This document shows positions 8,633 to 18,289 of a stretch of DNA of 64,000 nt, one piece after another. The notes beneath the pieces are model-generated. The model was given only the letters and a program-made list of their open reading frames with translations. It was not told the DNA's origin and did not search any database. The stretch is from Streptomyces sp. RerS4 (lineage in GTDB: Bacteria; Actinomycetota; Actinomycetes; Streptomycetales; Streptomycetaceae), in assembly GCF_023515955.1 (NCBI RefSeq), contig NZ_CP097322.1, positions 5,132,501-5,196,500 of the forward strand, given 5' to 3'. The translations under genes were made by a program, and so were the position numbers. Each line of letters opens with the position of its first letter. Position 1 is the first letter of the stretch.

Positions 8633-10144
8633 ATGCGGATGGGGGCGTTCCCAGTGAGCGGCAGTGGCGCAAGCGGAACGAGCGGGGAATCGACCGACCG
8701 CAACGACCAGCTGACCTCGTGGTTCGTCCGCAGCGGCTGGTCCAAGGGCGAACTCGCCCGCCAGGTCAACCGCCGGGCCCGCCAGATGGGCGCCCACCAC
8801 ATCAGCACCGACACCTCGCGCGTACGCCGCTGGCTGGACGGCGAGCAACCCCGCGAACCCGTGCCCCGCATCCTCTCCGAGCTGTTCTCCGAACGCTTCG
8901 GCTCCGTGGTCGCCATCGAACAGCTCGGCCTGCGCACCGCCCACCAGACGCCCTCCGTCTCCGGCGTCGACCTGCCCTGGGCCGGCCCGCAGACGGTGGA
9001 GCTGCTCAGCGAGTTCTCCCGGAGCGACCTGATGCTCGCCCGCCGCGGCTTCCTCGGGACCTCGCTCGCCCTCTCCGCCGGCCCCGCCCTCATCGAGCCC
9101 ATGCAGCGCTGGCTCGTCCCGGTCCCGGCCGCCGACCCCGGACCGCGCGCCGAAGGCGGGCCGGCGGGCCCCTCCGGATACCGGGCGCCCCGGCTCTCCG
9201 AACCGGAACTCGACCTCCTCGAAGCCACCACCGTCATGTTCCGCCAGTGGGACGCCCAGTGCGGCGGCGGACTGCGCCGCAAGGCTGTCGTGGGACAGCT
9301 CCACGAGGTCACCGACCTGCTCCAGGAGAGCCACCCGGCGCCCGTCGTGAAGCGGCTCTTCAAGGTCGCCGCCGAACTCGCCGAACTCGCCGGTTGGATG
9401 AGCTACGACATCGGCCTGCATCCCACCGCCCAGAAGTACTTCGTCCTCGCGCTGCACGCCGCGAAGGAGGCGGGCGACAAACCGCTGGGCTCGTACATCC
9501 TTTCCAACATGAGCCGCCAGATGATCCACCTCGGCCGGCCCGAGGACGCCCTCGAACTCATCCACCTCGCCCAGTACGGCAGCCGCGACTGCGCCGGACC
9601 GCGCACCCAGGCCATGCTGTATGCGATGGAGGCCCGCGCCTACGCCAACATGGGCCAGCCCAGCCGCTGCAAGCGGGCCGTGCGCATGGCCGAGGACACC
9701 TTCTCCGACGTCGGCCTCGGCGGCGAGCCCGAGCCCGACTGGATCGCCTTCTTCTCCGAGGCCGAACTCAACGGCGAGAACTCCCACTCCTACCGCGACC
9801 TGGCCTACGTCGCGGGCCGCAGCCCCACCTACGCCTCCCTCGCCGAACCCGTCATGCAGCGGGCCGTCGACCTCTTCGCCAAGGACGAGGTGCACCAGCG
9901 TTCGTACGCCCTCAACCTCATCGGCATGGCCACCGTCCACCTCCTCCAGCGCGAACCCGAGCAGGCCACCGTCCTCGTGGACCAGGCTCTCGACGTGGCG
10001 CGAAAGGTGCGCTCCGAACGGGTGAACACCCGCCTGCGCAAGACCGTCGACACGGCCGCCCGCGAGTACGGCGACGTCGCCGAGGTCGTCCGCCTCACCG
10101 ACCTCCTCGCCTCCCGCCTCCCCGAGGCCGCCGAGGCGGTCTAG
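8633..10144 (+). CDS. nsdA: NsdA-like negative regulator of differentiation and antibiotic production
   Basis: Up to 503 residues. The N-terminal 90 residues (SWFVRSGWSKGELARQVNRR, then STDTSRVRRWLDGE) resemble a degenerate XRE-like helix-turn-helix. The rest is an all-helical TPR-like array (for example MSRQMIHLGRPEDALELIHLAQ and MLYAMEARAYANMGQ) typical of streptomycete regulatory TPR proteins. Place and sequence match NsdA of S. coelicolor, between ftsY and amtB, whose loss raises sporulation and antibiotic output. Alternative starts are ATG 8639 and GTG 8654; the latter has GGGGG 8 nt upstream and may be the real one. Oddly, residues around 140 read ARRGFLGTSLALSAG, a Tat-like motif at an internal position. 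Confidence 0.8.
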   Translation: MRMGAFPVSGSGASGTSGESTDRNDQLTSWFVRSGWSKGELARQVNRRARQMGAHHISTDTSRVRRWLDGEQPREPVPRILSELFSERFGSVVAIEQLGLRTAHQTPSVSGVDLPWAGPQTVELLSEFSRSDLMLARRGFLGTSLALSAGPALIEPMQRWLVPVPAADPGPRAEGGPAGPSGYRAPRLSEPELDLLEATTVMFRQWDAQCGGGLRRKAVVGQLHEVTDLLQESHPAPVVKRLFKVAAELAELAGWMSYDIGLHPTAQKYFVLALHAAKEAGDKPLGSYILSNMSRQMIHLGRPEDALELIHLAQYGSRDCAGPRTQAMLYAMEARAYANMGQPSRCKRAVRMAEDTFSDVGLGGEPEPDWIAFFSEAELNGENSHSYRDLAYVAGRSPTYASLAEPVMQRAVDLFAKDEVHQRSYALNLIGMATVHLLQREPEQATVLVDQALDVARKVRSERVNTRLRKTVDTAAREYGDVAEVVRLTDLLASRLPEAAEAV

Positions 10145-10203
10145 GGCCTGTCCGGCGGACCAGGGCAGGCGCGGGGCCTCGCACCTGGCCCGTTCATGGA
10201 CGC

Positions 10204-10239
10204 GTAACACGTACGACCTCTTCGTCATCGGCGCGAAAC
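10204..10239 (+). promoter_or_regulatory. Possible GlnR-type half sites upstream of amtB
   Basis: GTAAC (10204-10208) and GAAAC (10235-10239) resemble GlnR half sites (gTnAc and GAAAc) and lie 150 bp before amtB, a known GlnR target in streptomycetes. The spacing between them does not fit the ideal 11-nt periodicity, so this is tentative. A perfect 16-nt GC palindrome follows at 10242-10257. Confidence 0.3.
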
Positions 10240-10386
10240 AACCGGCGGCGCCGCCGGAAACCGGCCTGCGCGAATCTCATGGCCAATAACCGGCCGGCGC
10301 GACCGCCCACCCCCGGGCCCGCGCCCCGGCCGCCGAAGGCCTCACGATCGCCCGCACGCGAACGTACCGACGACGAGGAGACGCCG

Positions 10387-11733
10387 ATGGCATCAGCCAT
10401 CACGACCCTCGCGGCAGACGCCCCCACGCTCTCCGCCGCGAACACCGGGTTCATGCTCATCTGCTCCGCCCTGGTCATGCTGATGACCCCGGGCCTCGCC
10501 TTCTTCTACGGAGGCATGGTCCGCGTCAAGAGCAGCCTCAACATGCTGATGATGAGCTTCGTCAGCCTCGGGATCGTCACGATCCTGTGGGTGCTCTACG
10601 GCTTCAGCCTCGCCTTCGGCGCCGACTCCGGTTCCGTCATCGGCTGGAACTCCGACTACGTCGGCCTCAGCGGCATCGGCCTCACCGAGCTGTGGGACGG
10701 CTACACGATCCCGGTCTACGTCTTCGCCGTCTTCCAGCTCATGTTCGCCGTCATCACCCCCGCCCTGATCAGCGGCGCCCTCGCCGACCGCGTCAAGTTC
10801 AGCGCCTGGGTCCTCTTCACCGCCCTGTGGGTGACCGTCGTCTACTTCCCCGTCGCCCACTGGGTCTGGGGCGCCGGCGGCTGGCTCTTCGAGATGGGCG
10901 TCATCGACTTCGCGGGCGGCACCGCCGTCCACATCAACGCGGGCGCCGCCGCCCTCGGCGTCATCCTCGTCATCGGCAAGCGCGTCGGCTTCAAGAAGGA
11001 CCCGATGCGCCCGCACAGCCTGCCCCTGGTGATGCTCGGCGCCGGCCTGCTGTGGTTCGGCTGGTTCGGCTTCAACGCCGGCTCCTGGCTCGGCAACGAC
11101 GACGGCGTCGGCGCCGTCATGTTCGTCAACACCCAGGTCGCCACCGCTGCCGCCATGCTCGCCTGGCTCGCGTACGAGAAGCTGCGCCACGGCTCCTGCA
11201 CCACCCTCGGCGCCGCCTCCGGCGCGGTCGCCGGCCTCGTCGCCATCACCCCCGCCGGCGGCTCCGTCAGCCCGCTGGGGGCGATCGCCGTCGGCGCCAT
11301 CGCCGGCGTGCTGTGCGCCATGGCCGTCGGCCTCAAGTACCGCTTCGGCTACGACGACTCCCTCGACGTGGTCGGCGTCCACCTCGTCGGCGGCATCGCC
11401 GGCTCCCTGCTCGTCGGCTTCTTCGCCACCGGCGGCGTCCAGTCCGACGCGGCCGGCCTCTTCTACGGCGGCGGCCTCGAACAACTCGGCAAGCAGGCCA
11501 TCGGCGTCTTCGCCGTCCTCGCCTACTCTCTCGTCGTGTCCGCCGTCCTCGCCTTCCTCCTCGACAAGACCATCGGCATGCGCGTCACCGAGGACGTCGA
11601 GGTCTCCGGCATCGACCAGGCCGAGCACGCCGAGACCGCCTACGACTTCAGCGGTGCCGGCGGTGGCGCCTCCTCGCGCACCGCCGCCGCCCCCGCCCCC
11701 GTTGCCGCCGCGAGCAAGAAGGTCGACGCATGA
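10387..11733 (+). CDS. amtB: Ammonium transporter AmtB
   Basis: 448 residues with 11 predicted membrane helices and an extracellular N-terminus. Amt signatures are present: FFYGGMVR near residue 40, FAVFQLMFAVITPALISGA, the twin pore histidines in VHINAGAAALG (about 181) and VHLVGGIAGS (about 330), and WFGWFGFNAGS. The C-terminal tail is Ala-rich and ends in KKVDA. It carries NH4+/NH3 across the membrane and is gated by GlnK. GAGGAG precedes the ATG. Its stop codon overlaps the glnK start by 4 nt (ATGA). The amtB-glnK-glnD operon is the classic actinobacterial nitrogen-sensing unit under GlnR. Confidence 0.97.
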   Translation: MASAITTLAADAPTLSAANTGFMLICSALVMLMTPGLAFFYGGMVRVKSSLNMLMMSFVSLGIVTILWVLYGFSLAFGADSGSVIGWNSDYVGLSGIGLTELWDGYTIPVYVFAVFQLMFAVITPALISGALADRVKFSAWVLFTALWVTVVYFPVAHWVWGAGGWLFEMGVIDFAGGTAVHINAGAAALGVILVIGKRVGFKKDPMRPHSLPLVMLGAGLLWFGWFGFNAGSWLGNDDGVGAVMFVNTQVATAAAMLAWLAYEKLRHGSCTTLGAASGAVAGLVAITPAGGSVSPLGAIAVGAIAGVLCAMAVGLKYRFGYDDSLDVVGVHLVGGIAGSLLVGFFATGGVQSDAAGLFYGGGLEQLGKQAIGVFAVLAYSLVVSAVLAFLLDKTIGMRVTEDVEVSGIDQAEHAETAYDFSGAGGGASSRTAAAPAPVAAASKKVDA

Positions 11734-12068
11734 AGCTGATCACCGCCATCGTCAAGCCCTACAAGCTGGACGAGATCAAGGAAGCCCTCCAGGCCTTCGG
11801 GGTCCAGGGCCTGACCGTCACCGAGGCCAGCGGCTACGGCCGCCAGCGCGGCCACACCGAGGTCTACCGGGGCGCCGAGTACACCGTGGACCTCGTACCG
11901 AAGATCCGCATCGAGGTCCTCGTCGACGACGACGACGCCGAGGAACTGATCTCCGTCATCGTCAGCGCCGCCGCCACCGGGAAGATCGGCGACGGCAAGG
12001 TGTGGAGCGTCCCCGTGGACTCGGTCGTCCGGGTCCGCACCGGCGAGCGCGGCGCCGACGCGCTCTAG
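11730..12068 (+). CDS. glnK: PII signal protein GlnK
   Basis: 112 residues, the normal PII length. It contains the T-loop GRQRGHTEVYRGAEYTVDLVPK with Tyr51 as the modification site, the B-loop VSAAATGKIGDGKVW (nucleotide binding) and the C-loop RVRTGERG. PII trimers read 2-oxoglutarate and ATP/ADP, and dock on AmtB to block ammonium uptake. In Streptomyces Tyr51 is adenylylated by GlnD, the next gene. The ATG overlaps the amtB stop, giving translational coupling. Confidence 0.97.
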   Translation: MKLITAIVKPYKLDEIKEALQAFGVQGLTVTEASGYGRQRGHTEVYRGAEYTVDLVPKIRIEVLVDDDDAEELISVIVSAAATGKIGDGKVWSVPVDSVVRVRTGERGADAL

Positions 12069-12086
12069 GGTCCAGGGAGCCCCCGG

Positions 12087-14528
12087 GTGACGAGTGTCGA
12101 GAACACCACCACCGATCCGGCCGAAGAACCGGACGGCCCCGGAGCCGGCGGCTACGCCGCGGCCCGGCTGCGACTCCTCCGGGAGGAGTCGCGGTCCGGG
12201 CCCGCGCGGCGTTCCGCCCTGTCCGGACTCACCGACGGCTGGCTGACCGCCCTGTTCGCGGGGGCCGCGCGCGAGAGCGGCGTACGGGGCGCCGCCCTCG
12301 TCGCCGTCGGCGGCTACGGGCGGGGCGAACTGTCCCCGCGCAGCGACCTGGACCTCCTGCTCCTGCACGACGGCAAGGCCGACCCCCGCGCGCTCGCCGT
12401 CCTCGCCGACCGCCTCTGGTACCCGGTGTGGGACCTCGGTCTCGCCCTGGACCACTCCGTACGCACCCCCGGCGAGGCCCGCCGCACCGCCGCCGAGGAC
12501 CTCAAGGCCCACCTCGGCCTGCTCGACGCCCGGCTCGTCGCGGGCGACGCCGGGCTCCTCGCCGGACTGCGCACCTCCGTCCTGGCCGACTGGCGCAACC
12601 TCGCCGCCAAGCGACTGCCCGCCCTGCACGCCCTGTGCCGGGAGCGGGCCGAGCGCGCCGGGGAGCTGCGCTTCCTGCTGGAGCCCGACCTCAAGGAGGC
12701 CCGCGGCGGGCTGCGGGACGCCACCGCGCTGCGGGCCGTCGCCGCGTCCTGGCTGGCCGACGCCCCGCGCGAGGGACTGGCCGAGGCCCGGCGGCGGCTG
12801 CTCGACGCCCGCGACGCCCTGCACCTGGTGACGGGCCGGGCGACCGACCGGCTCGCCCTCCAGGAGCAGGCCCAGGTCGCGGCCCGGCTGGGGCTGCTCG
12901 ACGCGGACGCCCTGCTGCGCGAGGTCTATGAGGCCGCGCGCGTGGTCGCGTACGCGGGCGACGTCACCTGGCGCGAAGTCGGACGGGTACTGCGGGCCCG
13001 CGCCGGCCGGCCGCGGCTGCGGGGGCTGCTGGGGACACGGGGGGTCCCGGCGGCCGAACGGGCACCACTGGCCGAAGGGGTCGTCGAGTCCGACGGGGAG
13101 GCCGTCCTCGCGCTGGCCGCCCGCCCCGACCGGGACCCGGCGCTGCCGCTGCGCTTCGCCGCCGCGGCCGCGCAGGCGGGCCTGCCCGTCTCGCTGCACG
13201 CCGTACGGCGGCTCGCGGCGCAGGCCCGACCGCTGCCGGTGCCCTGGCCGGCGGAGGCCCGGGAACAGCTGATCACCCTGCTCGGCGCGGGCGAGCCGAC
13301 CGTCGGGGTGTGGGAGGCCCTGGAGGCCGAGGGGCTGATCGGCCGGCTGCTGCCCGACTGGGAACGCGTACGGTGCCGGCCCCAGCGCAACCCGGTGCAC
13401 ACCTGGACGGTGGACCGGCACCTGATCGAGACGGCGGTGCGGGCCTCGGCGCTGACCCGCCGCGTGAGCCGGCCCGACCTGCTGCTGATGGCCGCCCTGC
13501 TGCACGACATCGGCAAGGGATGGCCCGGCGACCACTCCGCGGCCGGCGAGACCATCGCCCGCGACGTCGCCGCCCGGGTCGGCTTCGACGCGGCGGACAC
13601 CGCCGTCCTGGGCACCCTCGTACGCCACCACCTGCTCCTGGTCGACACCGCCACCCGGCGGGACCTGGACGACCCCGCCACCGTCAAGGCCGTCGCCGAC
13701 GCCGTCGGGTCGACCGGCACGCTGGAGATCCTCCACGCCCTCACCGAGGCCGACGCCCTCGCCACCGGCCCCGCCGCCTGGAGCACCTGGCGGGCCTCCC
13801 TCGTCGCCGACCTCGTGGCCCGGGTCGCCGCCGTCCTCAGCGGCGCCCCACCCGCCGCCCCGGAACCGGAGATCCCGACCACCGAGCAGGAACGCCTGGC
13901 GGTGGAGGCGCTGCGCACGGGGGAACCGGTGCTCGCGCTGCACGCCCGCCAGGAGGAGGACGACGCCGTCGGGGTGGAACTCGTCGTCGCCGTCCCCGAC
14001 CAGCCCGGGGTGCTCCCGGCGGTGGCCGGGGTGCTGGCCCTGCACCGGCTGACCGTACGGGCGGCCGACCTGCGCTCCCTGGAGCTGCCCGACCTGCCGG
14101 GGGAGGTCCTCGTCCTGCGGTGGCGGGTCGCCGCGGAGTTCGGGGCGCTGCCCGAGGCGCCCCGGCTGCGGACCGACCTCGTACGGGCCCTGGACGGCTC
14201 CCTCGACGTCCCGGCGAAGCTGGCGGGCCGCGAGGCGGCGTACCCGAGACGGCGCGGGGTCGTCCCGCCGCCGCCCCGGGTGACGGTGGTCCCGGAGGTG
14301 TCCTCCCAGGCCACGGTCCTGGAGGTGCGCGCCCCGGACGCGGTGGGGCTGCTGCACCGCATCGGCCGCGCCCTGGAGTCGGCCGGGGTCCGCGTGCGCA
14401 GCGCGCACGTCTCCACGCTCGGCGCGGACGCCGTCGACACCCTGTACGTGGTCGACGTCGACGGCAAACCCCTGGCCCCGGCCGACGCGGCGGGCCTGGC
14501 CCGGACGGTGCGCGAGGCCCTGGCCTGA
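12087..14528 (+). CDS. glnD: PII adenylyl/uridylyl-transferase GlnD
   Basis: 813 residues starting at GTG 12087. Order of domains: nucleotidyltransferase with GGYGRGELSPRSDLD (about residues 73-88), a helical GlnD middle, an HD phosphohydrolase with LLHDIGKGWPGDH (about 470), and two C-terminal ACT domains (about 632 and 744) that bind glutamine. It modifies and demodifies GlnK according to glutamine level. It follows glnK by 18 nt with AGGGAGC as ribosome site. In streptomycetes the activity on GlnK is adenylylation; that is family knowledge, not visible in the sequence. Confidence 0.95.
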   Translation: MTSVENTTTDPAEEPDGPGAGGYAAARLRLLREESRSGPARRSALSGLTDGWLTALFAGAARESGVRGAALVAVGGYGRGELSPRSDLDLLLLHDGKADPRALAVLADRLWYPVWDLGLALDHSVRTPGEARRTAAEDLKAHLGLLDARLVAGDAGLLAGLRTSVLADWRNLAAKRLPALHALCRERAERAGELRFLLEPDLKEARGGLRDATALRAVAASWLADAPREGLAEARRRLLDARDALHLVTGRATDRLALQEQAQVAARLGLLDADALLREVYEAARVVAYAGDVTWREVGRVLRARAGRPRLRGLLGTRGVPAAERAPLAEGVVESDGEAVLALAARPDRDPALPLRFAAAAAQAGLPVSLHAVRRLAAQARPLPVPWPAEAREQLITLLGAGEPTVGVWEALEAEGLIGRLLPDWERVRCRPQRNPVHTWTVDRHLIETAVRASALTRRVSRPDLLLMAALLHDIGKGWPGDHSAAGETIARDVAARVGFDAADTAVLGTLVRHHLLLVDTATRRDLDDPATVKAVADAVGSTGTLEILHALTEADALATGPAAWSTWRASLVADLVARVAAVLSGAPPAAPEPEIPTTEQERLAVEALRTGEPVLALHARQEEDDAVGVELVVAVPDQPGVLPAVAGVLALHRLTVRAADLRSLELPDLPGEVLVLRWRVAAEFGALPEAPRLRTDLVRALDGSLDVPAKLAGREAAYPRRRGVVPPPPRVTVVPEVSSQATVLEVRAPDAVGLLHRIGRALESAGVRVRSAHVSTLGADAVDTLYVVDVDGKPLAPADAAGLARTVREALA

Positions 14529-14666
14529 CCGGCCGCGGACCCCATTCCCGTACCGCCGGCGTACCGCCCCCGTACCGTCTTCGCGACGGGCGGGGGCGGG
14601 CCCGTTGCGCGGCCCGATACCCTGGGGGACGACCACACTCCCCCGACCCGAGGAATCGCGACCACC

Positions 14667-16235
14667 GTGTTCGATACGCTCTCCGACCGCTTGGCGAATA
14701 CCTTCAAGGGCCTGCGCGGCAAAGGCCGGCTGTCCGAGGCTGACATCGACACCGCGGCCCGGGAAATCCGTATCGCGCTCCTCGAGGCCGACGTCGCCCT
14801 TCCCGTCGTCCGCGCCTTCATCGCGAACGTCAAGGAACGCGCGCGCGGTGAAGAGGTCAGCAAGGCCCTGAACCCGGGCCAGCAGGTCCTCAAGATCGTC
14901 AACGACGAGCTCGTCACGATCCTCGGTGGCGAGACCCGGCGGCTGCGCTTCGCCAAGACCGCGCCCACCGTGATCATGCTCGCCGGTCTCCAGGGTGCCG
15001 GTAAGACCACCCTCGCGGGCAAGCTCGGTCTCTGGCTCAAGGGCCAGGGCCACGCGCCGCTGCTCGTCGCCTGTGACCTCCAGCGCCCCAACGCCGTCAA
15101 CCAGCTCTCCGTGGTGGCCGAGCGCGCCGGCGTCGCGGTCTACGCGCCGCAGCCCGGCAACGGCGTCGGCGACCCGGTCCAGGTGGCGAAGGACTCCATC
15201 GAGTACGCCCGGACCAAGCAGTTCGACATCGTCATCGTCGACACCGCCGGTCGCCTCGGCATCGACGCCGAGCTGATGCAGCAGGCCGCCGACATCCGCG
15301 ACGCGGTCTCGCCCGACGAGATCCTCTTCGTCGTCGACGCCATGATCGGCCAGGACGCGGTCAACACCGCCGAGGCCTTCCGCGACGGCGTGGGCTTCGA
15401 CGGCGTCGTGCTCTCCAAGCTCGACGGCGACGCCCGCGGCGGTGCCGCGCTCTCCATCGCGCACGTCACCGGCAAGCAGATCATGTTCGCCTCGAACGGC
15501 GAGAAGCTCGACGAGTTCGACGCCTTCCACCCCGACCGCATGGCGGGCCGGATCCTCGACATGGGTGACATGCTCACCCTCATCGAGCAGGCCGAGAAGA
15601 CGTTCAGCCAGGCCGAGGCCGAGAAGATGGCGGCCAAGCTGGCGAAGGGGCCGAAGGAGTTCACGCTCGACGACTTCCTCGCCCAGATGGAGCAGGTCCG
15701 CAAGATGGGCTCCATCTCCAAGCTCCTCGGCATGCTGCCGGGCATGGGTCAGATCAAGGACCAGATCAACAACATCGACGAGCGCGACGTGGACCGCACC
15801 GCCGCGATCATCAAGTCGATGACCCCGGCCGAGCGCCAGGACCCGCACATCATCAACGGCTCGCGCCGCGCCCGCATCGCCAAGGGTTCCGGCGTCGAGG
15901 TCAGCGCCGTGAAGTCCCTGGTGGAGCGGTTCTTCGAGGCCCGCAAGATGATGTCCCGCATGGCCCAGGGCGGCGGGATGCCCGGCATGCCCGGCATCCC
16001 GGGCATGGGCGGCGGCCCCGGCCGGCAGAAGAAGCAGGTCAAGCAGGCCAAGGGCAAGCGCAAGAGCGGTAACCCGATGAAGCGCAAGGAAGAGGAGGCC
16101 GCGGCCGCGGCCCGGCGGGAGCAGGGCCCGCAGGCGATCGAGCCCGCCGCCGGCAACCCGTTCGGACTCCCGGCGGGCGGCCAGGCCGGCCAGGACTTCG
16201 ACCTTCCGGACGAGTTCAAGAAGTTCATGAAGTAG
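14667..16235 (+). CDS. ffh: Signal recognition particle protein Ffh
   Basis: 522 residues from a GTG start. N domain with LSEADIDTAAREIRIALLEADV; G domain with GLQGAGKTT (about 107), DTAGR (about 191) and SKLDGDARGG (about 250); M domain from about residue 330 with the 4.5S-RNA-binding segment IINGSRRARIAKGSG. It is followed by a Met/Gly/Pro-rich stretch of GMPGMPG repeats and a basic tail ending DEFKKFMK, giving a longer tail than E. coli Ffh. It binds signal sequences at the ribosome and delivers them to FtsY. Confidence 0.97.
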   Translation: MFDTLSDRLANTFKGLRGKGRLSEADIDTAAREIRIALLEADVALPVVRAFIANVKERARGEEVSKALNPGQQVLKIVNDELVTILGGETRRLRFAKTAPTVIMLAGLQGAGKTTLAGKLGLWLKGQGHAPLLVACDLQRPNAVNQLSVVAERAGVAVYAPQPGNGVGDPVQVAKDSIEYARTKQFDIVIVDTAGRLGIDAELMQQAADIRDAVSPDEILFVVDAMIGQDAVNTAEAFRDGVGFDGVVLSKLDGDARGGAALSIAHVTGKQIMFASNGEKLDEFDAFHPDRMAGRILDMGDMLTLIEQAEKTFSQAEAEKMAAKLAKGPKEFTLDDFLAQMEQVRKMGSISKLLGMLPGMGQIKDQINNIDERDVDRTAAIIKSMTPAERQDPHIINGSRRARIAKGSGVEVSAVKSLVERFFEARKMMSRMAQGGGMPGMPGIPGMGGGPGRQKKQVKQAKGKRKSGNPMKRKEEEAAAAARREQGPQAIEPAAGNPFGLPAGGQAGQDFDLPDEFKKFMK

Positions 16236-16258
16236 CACCTGCGCAGGCAGTGAGCGAG

Positions 16259-16290
16259 AGGCCCCGACCGTGTCCGCACGGTCGGGGCCT
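16259..16290 (+). terminator. Hairpin terminator after ffh
   Basis: A perfect 14-bp stem (16259-16272 with 16277-16290) around the tetraloop TCCG, 24 nt after the ffh stop. It also shows that an apparent upstream start of the next frame at 16270 is not used. Confidence 0.85.
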
Positions 16291-16362
16291 CCGCTTTCCG
16301 CAGGGGCAATGGGGTGGTTTGTCGCTTATCGTCGGCCGGGAGGACGGCATAAGGAGGCGCCC

Positions 16363-18279
16363 GTGCCCAGCCCCACCCCCGTACCGCCGCGCGACCGGGC
16401 CGACACCCCCTGGCGCTCGGAAGGCGCACCGCCCACCCCGCCGCCCCGGAAGAAGATGCCCGGCGGCTGGCGCGGACTGATCCTCACCGCGCTGATCGTC
16501 TACCTGATCACCAACGTCGTGCTGTCGTTCTTCAACGAGGGCGACGAGCCCACGATCGCGTACACCGAGTTCAGCAAGCAGGTGGCCGACGGCAACGTCG
16601 CCAAGATCTACTCCAAGGGCGACGCCATCCAGGGCGAGCTGAAGGCCGCCCAGCCGGTCCCCGGCGGCAAGGGCGACTACAAGAAGTTCCTCACCCAGCG
16701 CCCCGCCTTCGCCGACGACCAGCTCTGGTCCGGCCTCACCTCCAAGGGCGTCACCGTCACCGCCTCCCCGGTGGTCGAACAGCGCAGCTTCCTCGCCAAC
16801 CTGCTGATCTCGCTCGCCCCCATGCTGCTCCTCGTCGGCCTGTGGCTGTTCATCGCCCGCCGGATGGGCTCCGCGATGGGGGGCGCCGGCGCGCTCGGGC
16901 GCAAGGCCCCGCCCAAACCCGTCGAGCTGGAGGGCGCCAAGCGCACCACCTTCGAGGACGTGGCCGGAATCGACGAGGTGGAGGGCGAGCTGAGCGAGGT
17001 CGTCGACTTCCTCAAGAACCCGCAGGAGTACCACCGCATGGGCGCCCGGATGCCCGGCGGCGTCCTGTTGTCCGGCCCGCCCGGCACCGGCAAGACCCTG
17101 CTGGCGCGCGCCGTCGCGGGCGAGGCCGGGGTGCCCTTCTTCTCCGCCTCCGCCTCCGAGTTCATCGAGATGATCGTCGGCGTCGGCGCCTCCCGGGTCC
17201 GCGAGCTGTTCTCCGAGGCCCGCAAGGTGGCGCCCGCGATCATCTTCATCGACGAGATCGACACCATCGGCCGCGCCCGCGGCGGCTCGGCGGCCATGGG
17301 CGGTCACGACGAGCGCGAGCAGACCCTCAACCAGATCCTCACCGAGATGGACGGCTTCTCCGGCTCCGAGGGCGTGGTCGTCCTCGCCGCCACCAACCGC
17401 GCCGACGTCCTGGACCCCGCCCTCACCCGCCCCGGACGCTTCGACCGCACCGTCGTCGTCTCCCCGCCCGACAAGGCCGGCCGCGAGGCCATCCTGCGCA
17501 TCCACACCCGCGACATCCCCCTCGCGCCGGACGTGGACCTCGCCCAGGTCTCCCGCACCACCCCCGGCATGACCGGCGCCGAACTCGCCAACCTCGCCAA
17601 CGAGGCCGCCCTGCTGGCCGTCAAGCGCAAGCAGGACGCGGTCACCCAGGCCGACCTCTCCGACGCCCTGGAGAAGGTCCAGCTCGGCGCCGAACGCCCG
17701 CTCGTCATGCCCCTGGAGGAGCGCCGCCGCACCGCCTACCACGAGGGCGGCCACGCGCTCCTGGGCATGGTCCAGCCCGGCGCCGACCCCGTCCGCAAGA
17801 TCACCATCGTGCCCCGGGGCCGCGCGCTCGGCGTCACCCTGTCCACCCCCGACGCGGACCGGTACGCGTACACCGAGGAGTACCTGCGCGGCCGGATCAT
17901 CGGCGCGCTCGGCGGCATGGCGGCCGAGCACGTCGTCTACGACGTCGTCACCACCGGCGCCGAGAGCGACCTCGAACAGGTCACCAACATCGCCCGGGGC
18001 ATGGTCGGCCGCTGGGGCATGAGCGAACGCGTCGGCCGCCTCACCGCCATCCCCTCCGACGCCTCGGCCGCCTACGGACTCTCCGCCGCCCCCGCGACCC
18101 TCGACGCCGTGGACCACGAGATGCGGCGGATCGTCGACGAGTGCTACGTGGAGGCCTGCCGCCTCCTGCGCGAGCACCGCCCGAAGCTCGACGCCCTCGC
18201 CGAGGCCCTGCTCGCCAACGAGACCCTGGACGAGCAGGCCGCGTACGAGGCGGCGGGCATCCCCCGGCTGGTGAAGTAG
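16363..18279 (+). CDS. FtsH-type AAA+ zinc metalloprotease (paralogue)
   Basis: 638 residues. Two membrane segments (about residues 42-60 and 150-170) bracket a small extracytoplasmic domain. The AAA+ module has GPPGTGKT (about 238), FIDEID and the second region of homology TRPGRFDR; the M41 peptidase domain has HEGGH (zinc site, His at about 460) in place of the commoner HEAGH. GTG 16363 is set by the near-perfect site AAGGAGG 5 nt upstream. FtsH proteins extract and degrade membrane and regulatory proteins. The canonical streptomycete ftsH lies elsewhere near hpt/folE by family knowledge, so this is probably a second copy with its own substrates. Confidence 0.88.
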   Translation: MPSPTPVPPRDRADTPWRSEGAPPTPPPRKKMPGGWRGLILTALIVYLITNVVLSFFNEGDEPTIAYTEFSKQVADGNVAKIYSKGDAIQGELKAAQPVPGGKGDYKKFLTQRPAFADDQLWSGLTSKGVTVTASPVVEQRSFLANLLISLAPMLLLVGLWLFIARRMGSAMGGAGALGRKAPPKPVELEGAKRTTFEDVAGIDEVEGELSEVVDFLKNPQEYHRMGARMPGGVLLSGPPGTGKTLLARAVAGEAGVPFFSASASEFIEMIVGVGASRVRELFSEARKVAPAIIFIDEIDTIGRARGGSAAMGGHDEREQTLNQILTEMDGFSGSEGVVVLAATNRADVLDPALTRPGRFDRTVVVSPPDKAGREAILRIHTRDIPLAPDVDLAQVSRTTPGMTGAELANLANEAALLAVKRKQDAVTQADLSDALEKVQLGAERPLVMPLEERRRTAYHEGGHALLGMVQPGADPVRKITIVPRGRALGVTLSTPDADRYAYTEEYLRGRIIGALGGMAAEHVVYDVVTTGAESDLEQVTNIARGMVGRWGMSERVGRLTAIPSDASAAYGLSAAPATLDAVDHEMRRIVDECYVEACRLLREHRPKLDALAEALLANETLDEQAAYEAAGIPRLVK

Positions 18280-18289
18280 CCCGCCCGCC

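Noticed and set aside
10141..10200. Possible mobile repeat after nsdA (GGGCCTGTCCGGCGGACCAG)
   Set aside because: It resembles short repeats often seen in Streptomyces spacers, but no second copy or terminal repeats were seen in this window.
8407..10386. Long plus-strand extension in front of amtB
   Set aside because: It runs through nsdA in another frame; amtB has a proper start and GAGGAG at 10387.
11640..16238. 1532-residue minus-strand open frame opposite glnK, glnD and ffh
   Set aside because: It mirrors three well-supported genes and has low-complexity composition; long antisense frames are normal at this GC content.
16270..16362. N-terminal extension of the FtsH paralogue
   Set aside because: The start codon would lie in the ffh terminator stem; AAGGAGG before 16363 fixes the start.
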